Shown piece by piece: positions 13,470 through 17,319 of a DNA stretch of 17,319 nt. A program made the translations under genes and the position numbers. Each line of letters starts with the position of its first letter. Position 1 is the first letter of the stretch. Source of the DNA: Actinomycetes bacterium (GTDB lineage: Bacteria; Actinomycetota; Actinomycetes; Actinomycetales; Cellulomonadaceae); contig JAEWOA010000075.1 in assembly GCA_023461115.1 (NCBI GenBank), positions 1 through 17,319 on the forward strand, read 5' to 3'. The notes under the pieces were generated by a model that did not search any database, was not told where the DNA came from, and saw only the letters and a list, made by a program, of their open reading frames with translations.

Positions 13470-14405
13470 GTGGAGCCCATGCTCGCCACCCCTGTCACCC
13501 CTGCCGGGATGCTGCCGCGCGGCCCGGAGTGGGCGTTCGAGGTGAAATGGGACGGCGTGCGGGTGCTCGCGGACACCACCGGCGGGCGGCTGCGGCTCTG
13601 GAGCAGGCGGGGCAACGAGGTCACCGTGGCGTATCCGGAGCTCGGCGGGATCGCCGCTGTCCCCGACGCCGTCCTGGACGGCGAGGTCGTGGTGCTCGTC
13701 GACGGCGTGCCGCGGTTCTCGGGGATCGCCGAGCGCATGCACGTGCGGGACGCCCGGCGAGCGCGTGAGCTGGCCGTGGCCGTGCCCGCGACGTTCGTCG
13801 TGTTCGACGCGCTGCGGCTGTCGGGCGTCGACCTGACGGGACGCACGTACGACGAGCGGCGCGCGGCCCTGGCCGTCGTCGAGCTCGGGGAGCATGCGCT
13901 GCTGTCGACGACGTTCGACGACGGCGCCGCGCTGTGGGCCGCGACGCGCGAGCACGGCCTCGAGGGCGTGGTGGCCAAACGCCGCGCGTCCACCTACCAC
14001 CAGGGCCGCCGCTCCGCGGACTGGGTCAAGGCCGCCCACCATGCCACGCGCACGGCATTCGTCGGCGGCTGGCGCGAGGAGACCAGCGGCTCGGGGCGCC
14101 TGGGCGCGCTGCTGCTGGGGTCGCGCGATGTCGACGGCCGCCTGCGCTACCTCGGGCGTGCCGGCAGCGGGCTGAGCGCGGCGTTGGCGGCGCAGTTCGC
14201 TGCCGCGCTGGCCCCGCTCGAGGTGGCCGGCGGCCCGTTCGCCGACGACGTGCCGACCGCCGACGCGCGCGGCGCCCGCTGGTGCGTCCCGACGATCGTC
14301 GCGGACGTGCGTTACCTCGCGCGCACCCCGCAGGGGCGGCTGCGCCAACCCGTGGTCCGCGCGTTGCGGACCGACGCCGACCCCGAGCCGTGGGAGCAGG
14401 CATGA
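13470..14405 (+). CDS. ATP-dependent DNA ligase, LigD-type ligase domain as a separate protein
   Basis: The 311-residue protein starts at GTG 13470 (MEPMLATPV), the usual beginning of a LigD ligase domain. The adenylation domain has motif I EVKWDGVR with nucleotidyl lysine K26, DGEVVV, motif III FVVFDALRL, motif IV LEGVVAKRR and motif V DWVKAAHH. The C-terminal ~110 residues form the OB-fold domain (VGGWREETSGSGRLGALLLG...LRYLGRAGSGLS) and end RQPVVRALRTD. It seals nicks using ATP; with Ku next door the role is end joining. Only the ligase module is present: no polymerase or phosphoesterase domain is fused. Its TGA overlaps the ATG of the polymerase gene by 4 bases (ATGA), implying coupled translation. 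Confidence 0.93.
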   Translation: MEPMLATPVTPAGMLPRGPEWAFEVKWDGVRVLADTTGGRLRLWSRRGNEVTVAYPELGGIAAVPDAVLDGEVVVLVDGVPRFSGIAERMHVRDARRARELAVAVPATFVVFDALRLSGVDLTGRTYDERRAALAVVELGEHALLSTTFDDGAALWAATREHGLEGVVAKRRASTYHQGRRSADWVKAAHHATRTAFVGGWREETSGSGRLGALLLGSRDVDGRLRYLGRAGSGLSAALAAQFAAALAPLEVAGGPFADDVPTADARGARWCVPTIVADVRYLARTPQGRLRQPVVRALRTDADPEPWEQA

Positions 14406-15292
14406 GCCCCGAGCATCAACTGCTGGACGTCGACGGGCGGCAAGTCCGCGTCAGCCGCCTCGACAAGGTCCTCTACCCGGCCACCGGGACCACGAAGGCC
14501 GACGTCATGGACTACTTGGTGAAGGTCTCACCCGCGCTGTTGGCGCAGCTCAGGGACCGCCCGGTGACCCGGATCCGCTGGCCCGACGGCGTCGAGGGCC
14601 CCAAGTTCTTCGAGAAGAACGTGCCGCGCGGCACGCCCGAGTGGGTCCGTCACCGGGTGCTGCGCGCGGCGCCTGGCGCGGACGACGAGGGCGCCGAGCT
14701 GGACCTGCCGTTCCTCGACGACGTCGCAGGCCTCATCTGGGCCGCGAACGCCGCCGCGCTCGAGCTGCACACACCGCAGTGGACGGTCGGGCCACGCGGA
14801 GGCGTGCGCGACGCCGACCGGCTCGTCGTCGACCTCGACCCCGGCGCGCCCGCGGGGCTCGACGAGTGCGCGCGGGTCGCGCGGCTCGTGGCGGACCGGC
14901 TCGCGGCGGACGGCCTCACCGACACGGTCCCGGTGACCTCGGGCAGCAAGGGCCTGCAGGTCTACGCGCGGCTGCCGGGCGCGCGCCGGGTGCAGGAGGT
15001 CCACCAGTACGCGCGCGACGTCGCGTACGCGCTGGCCAAGGCGCACCCGTCGCTCGTCGTCGCCGTGCAGCGCAAGGACCTGCGCACCGGCAAGGTGCTG
15101 CTGGACTGGTCGCAGAACCACCCCGCCAAGACCACCATCACCCCCTACTCGCCGCGCGGGCGCGAGCGCCCGAACGTGGCGGCCCCCCGCTGGTGGGACG
15201 AAGTCGAGCCGGGGTTGCGGCAGCTCTCGGCGGCGGAGGTCGCCGCGCGCTACGCCGATCGGGGGGACCCGTTCGAGACGGGCGCGGGCTGA
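14402..15292 (+). CDS. LigD-type primase-polymerase (NHEJ polymerase domain) as a separate protein
   Basis: The 296-residue protein starts at ATG 14402 inside the ligase stop. It is the archaeo-eukaryotic-primase-type polymerase module of LigD, which fills gaps and adds nucleotides, often ribonucleotides, at Ku-bound ends. Visible motifs are RLDKVLYPATGTTKADVMDYL near the start and KFFEKNVPRGTPEWV. The metal motif VVDLDPG follows with D144 and D146. TSGSKGLQVYARL (180-192) carries the catalytic Ser/Lys loop, and DWSQNHPAKTTITPYS contains the third acidic residue D235. Spacing agrees with characterised LigD polymerase domains. The length is that of an isolated domain, with no phosphoesterase extension. 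It probably acts as a separate subunit with the overlapping ligase and Ku. Confidence 0.94.
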   Translation: MSPEHQLLDVDGRQVRVSRLDKVLYPATGTTKADVMDYLVKVSPALLAQLRDRPVTRIRWPDGVEGPKFFEKNVPRGTPEWVRHRVLRAAPGADDEGAELDLPFLDDVAGLIWAANAAALELHTPQWTVGPRGGVRDADRLVVDLDPGAPAGLDECARVARLVADRLAADGLTDTVPVTSGSKGLQVYARLPGARRVQEVHQYARDVAYALAKAHPSLVVAVQRKDLRTGKVLLDWSQNHPAKTTITPYSPRGRERPNVAAPRWWDEVEPGLRQLSAAEVAARYADRGDPFETGAG

Positions 15293-15310
15293 GCCCGCCC
15301 GATGGCGGGC
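15284..15310 (+). terminator. Hairpin terminator after the NHEJ polymerase gene
   Basis: GCCCGCC (15293-15299) pairs with GGCGGGC (15304-15310) around a CGAT loop immediately after the stop. An alternative stem GCGGGCT/GCCCGC overlaps the last codons, so two mutually exclusive hairpins are possible. It separates the NHEJ genes from dps 69 bp further on. Confidence 0.65.
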
Positions 15311-15378
15311 CCGCGCGCCGTGGGGCAGCGTTGACGTGTGCGGGAACGCGCCCGCGACGACCACCGAAGGAGACTCGC

Positions 15379-15951
15379 ATGGCTCCCCGAGACCTGCCCC
15401 AGTACACGGTCCCGTCCCTGACGCCCACGCAAGGGGCCGAGGTCGCCGCCATCCTCCAAGAGCGCCTCGACGCGCTCAACGACCTGGCGCTCACGCTCAA
15501 GCACATCCACTGGAACGTGGTCGGCCCGCACTTCATCGCGGTGCACGAGATGCTCGACCCGCAGGTCGACGCGGTGCGCGCGATGGTCGACGCGATCGCC
15601 GAGCGCATCGCGACCCTGGGCGTCGCGCCGGTGGGCACCCCGGGCGCGCTCGTGAGGAACCGCACCTGGGACGACTACTCGATCGGCCGGGCGTCCACCA
15701 TCGAGCACCTGGGCGCGCTCGACGAGGTGTACGTCGGAGTGATCACGTCCCACCGCAAGGCTGCCGATGACACGGAGAAGCTCGACACAGTGACCAACGA
15801 CCTGCTCGTGGGCCACCTGCACGAGCTCGAGTTGTTCCACTGGTTCGTCCGGGCGCATCTAGAGTCTGTCGGCGGCGCGCTGTCCACCGACGGCGCCGTG
15901 ACGGAGAAGCAGGCGGCGAAGGCCGCCGGGGAGGCTGAGTCGAGGCCGTGA
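15379..15951 (+). CDS. dps: Dps-family ferritin-like DNA-protection protein
   Basis: The 190-residue protein starts at ATG 15379 behind GAAGGAG (15366-15372, six bases). Dps forms a 12-subunit shell that oxidises and stores iron and, in many species, coats DNA. The inter-subunit ferroxidase ligands are all present with exact E. coli Dps spacing: H44, H56, D60, D71 and E75 (HWNVVGPHF, HEMLD, DAIAERI). The four-helix core ends near HWFVRAHLES. The short C-terminal tail is Ala/Lys/Glu-rich (VTEKQAAKAAGEAE). The TGA overlaps the GTG of the phosphatase gene (GTGA), so the two are probably one operon. It lies in a cluster of DNA repair and DNA-binding genes, which fits a genome-protection role. Confidence 0.95.
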   Translation: MAPRDLPQYTVPSLTPTQGAEVAAILQERLDALNDLALTLKHIHWNVVGPHFIAVHEMLDPQVDAVRAMVDAIAERIATLGVAPVGTPGALVRNRTWDDYSIGRASTIEHLGALDEVYVGVITSHRKAADDTEKLDTVTNDLLVGHLHELELFHWFVRAHLESVGGALSTDGAVTEKQAAKAAGEAESRP

Positions 15952-17165
15952 CCGAGTCCCAGCGTCGCCCGGCCGCGCCGTCGCGCGGCCAAGCGGTGCT
16001 CCGGACCGTCCGGCCGGGCGCGGATCGCCCCGGATCCGCGAATCCCACGGCCCGGCTCCACCCGGCGGCCCGGCTCGAGGACGCGTTCGACCGCGGCGTC
16101 GCCGCGCTGCTGCGGCGCAAGGGCTGGACGCTGCGCATCGAGCCCTACGCGGGGTACGGCCGGCCCGGGTGGGTCCGTGTCCTCGCGCGCACACTGCTCG
16201 CGGCGCCCCAGGTGCGGGACAAGGACCTGCCCGGCGCGGGGGGCGCGGCCCAGGCCGGCTCGGGCCAGGCGCGCGCCGTCCGCGGCTGGCGCTCGTTCGC
16301 GACCGCCCAGGTCGCGGGCGCCGAGATCGAGGTCCTCGTCGGCGGCAAGGCGCATGTCGTCACGACCGACCGCGGCGGGTACCTCGACGTCGTGCTCGAC
16401 TCCGACCTGGAGCCGGGCTGGCACAACATCGAGCTGCGCACGCAGGACGGCGCCCGCGCGGTGGCGCCTGTCCACGTGGTCCACCCGTCCGCGCGGCTCG
16501 GCCTGATCAGCGACATCGACGACACCGTCGTGGTCACCCGGCTCCCCCGTGTGTTCGTCGCGGCCTGGAACGTCCTGATGCGCCACGAGCACGCGCGCGA
16601 GGCCGTTCCCGGGATGGCGAGCCTGTACCGGCGGCTCCTCGCGGGCGATGCCACCATCCCGGTGGTCTACCTCTCGACCGGGGCGTGGAACGCGGCGCCC
16701 GCGATCGGACGCTTCCTGCGCCGCCACGGGTACCCGGCGGGGCCCATGCTCCTCACCGACTGGGGGCCCACCAACACGGGCTGGTTCCGCAGCGGCCGCG
16801 CGCACAAGGTCGCGCAGCTCAAGCGGCTCATGGCGGAGTTCCCGGAGGTGCGGTGGGTGCTCGTCGGCGACGACGGGCAGCACGACCCGGAGATCTACGC
16901 CGCGGCGGCCCAGGCCCGCCCCGAACGCGTGCGCGCGGTCCTGATCCGCCAGCTCACGTTCGCCGAGCACGTGCTCGCGCGCGGCCTGCCGGCGCCTGCG
17001 GCCGGAGTGCTCCGGGCCGAGCAGCGCGCAGCCCGCGACGGCATCGCGGTGCTGCAGGGTCCCGACGGCTTCGCGTTGGCGCGGGCCGTCCAGGCGGCCC
17101 ACGTGACGCTGCGCGCCACTCCGCCGTCGGGGGACGCGGCCGCCGACGCGCCGGCCCTGCCGTAG
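15948..17165 (+). CDS. App1-like (DUF2183) phosphatase, HAD-type
   Basis: The 405-residue protein starts at GTG 15948 within the dps stop. Residues ~45-110 form a helical N-terminal region (LEDAFDRGVAALLRRKGW, RVLARTLLA). Residues ~115-185 form a beta-rich, transthyretin-like segment ending WHNIELRTQDGARAVAPVHVVHP. The catalytic App1 domain runs from ~185: LISDIDDTVV holds the HAD nucleophile D189 and D191, then VVYLSTGAWN, LLTDWGPTNTGWFRSGRAHK and VLVGDDGQHDPEIY (D308, D309). Yeast App1 dephosphorylates phosphatidic acid to diacylglycerol; for bacterial members the substrate is unproven, so phosphatidate phosphatase is an inference by family. No signal peptide or membrane segment is visible. 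The tail after ~345 is Ala-rich. A few bases after its stop the sequence changes character at the putative insertion-sequence end. Confidence 0.85.
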   Translation: MTESQRRPAAPSRGQAVLRTVRPGADRPGSANPTARLHPAARLEDAFDRGVAALLRRKGWTLRIEPYAGYGRPGWVRVLARTLLAAPQVRDKDLPGAGGAAQAGSGQARAVRGWRSFATAQVAGAEIEVLVGGKAHVVTTDRGGYLDVVLDSDLEPGWHNIELRTQDGARAVAPVHVVHPSARLGLISDIDDTVVVTRLPRVFVAAWNVLMRHEHAREAVPGMASLYRRLLAGDATIPVVYLSTGAWNAAPAIGRFLRRHGYPAGPMLLTDWGPTNTGWFRSGRAHKVAQLKRLMAEFPEVRWVLVGDDGQHDPEIYAAAAQARPERVRAVLIRQLTFAEHVLARGLPAPAAGVLRAEQRAARDGIAVLQGPDGFALARAVQAAHVTLRATPPSGDAAADAPALP

Positions 17166-17193
17166 GGCGTCTGGAGGCCTCGGGGCGCCTAGA

Positions 17194-17319
17194 TGTACTG
17201 CCCAGGGACGTTGGTTGAGGGAGTGTGACGACACGCGTTAGCGGTCGTGGACGGCGAAGACCTCCGGTCGTGGAGTGGAGCTGCTGAGGTTCCGTTCCAT
17301 GACCTGGAGGTCTTCGTGT
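17194..17319 (+). mobile_element. Putative left end of an IS481-family insertion sequence (truncated by window edge)
   Basis: From about 17194 the sequence becomes less GC-rich and no longer resembles the neighbouring genes. It begins TGTACTGCCCAGGGACG directly after CCTAGA (17188-17193). IS481-family elements typically have TGT...ACA ends and insert into NCTAGN sites, duplicating them. Near the edge GGAGG (17306-17310) lies five bases before a GTG at 17316, the right arrangement for a transposase start, but no codons after it are in the window. The right end and the second CTAG copy are not visible, so the call rests on the junction, composition and layout only. Confidence 0.45.

Noticed and set aside
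17163..17192. Possible terminator after the App1-like gene (GGCG...CGCC around GAGGCCTC)
   Set aside because: The outer pairs are few, the centre is a loopless palindrome and several mismatches interrupt the stem, so it is too weak to call.
1..17319. tRNA, rRNA or CRISPR features
   Set aside because: No cloverleaf-like TTCRANY/acceptor pattern, rRNA-like stretch, or regular repeat-spacer series was seen on reading; a covariance-model search was not possible here.

Overview
The window is very G+C-rich and gene-dense, with many GTG starts, 4-base stop/start overlaps and strong GC hairpin terminators. It encodes secreted GH6 and GH5 cellulases built as catalytic domain-FN3-FN3-CBM2, an actinobacterial-type Ku/ligase/polymerase set, Dps and an App1-type phosphatase. 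This points to a cellulolytic actinomycete, most likely Cellulomonas or a close relative. The genus is inferred from gene content and architecture; no database was searched. No stretch over about 170 bases lacks a gene.

Layout. (1) 1-390: the 3' end of a DEAD-box RNA helicase, ending in a 13-bp triplet repeat that stops all three frames, followed by a bidirectional terminator. (2) 524-4291: two divergent genes sharing a 72-bp gap. The minus-strand gene is a large cytoplasmic sensor with a LacI-type sugar-binding domain (no HTH), a GAF-like region, PAS and a degenerate GGDEF. The plus-strand gene is a classical LacI-family repressor. (3) 4424-9132: a GH6 exoglucanase and a GH5 endoglucanase, both secreted, separated by a 14-bp-stem terminator and carrying the same FN3-FN3-CBM2 tail. 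(4) 9228-10945: a low-specificity threonine aldolase (minus) and a divergent DUF6328-like membrane protein (plus). (5) 10980-15292: a DNA-repair and DNA-binding block. On the minus strand are ku, a PHP-domain protein overlapping ku by 4 bases, and an HU gene. Divergent from ku are a separate ATP-dependent ligase and a LigD-type polymerase, also overlapping by 4 bases. (6) 15379-17165: dps and an App1-like phosphatase overlapping by 4 bases. (7) From about 17194 to the window edge, the composition changes and the sequence looks like the left end of an IS481-type insertion sequence placed in a CTAG site.

How the genes may work together. The LacI repressor and the sugar-sensor protein sit directly upstream of the cellulase pair and plausibly sense cellulose breakdown products. 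The sensor's GGDEF has lost its active site (ADDEI) but keeps a correctly spaced RxxD inhibitory-site motif, so it may bind c-di-GMP rather than make it. The Ku, ligase and polymerase genes form an NHEJ set in which LigD is split and no LigD phosphoesterase domain is visible. The PHP protein coupled to ku resembles a PolX with its polymerase core removed and is a candidate replacement end-processing enzyme. These two modules are the most interesting content of the window.
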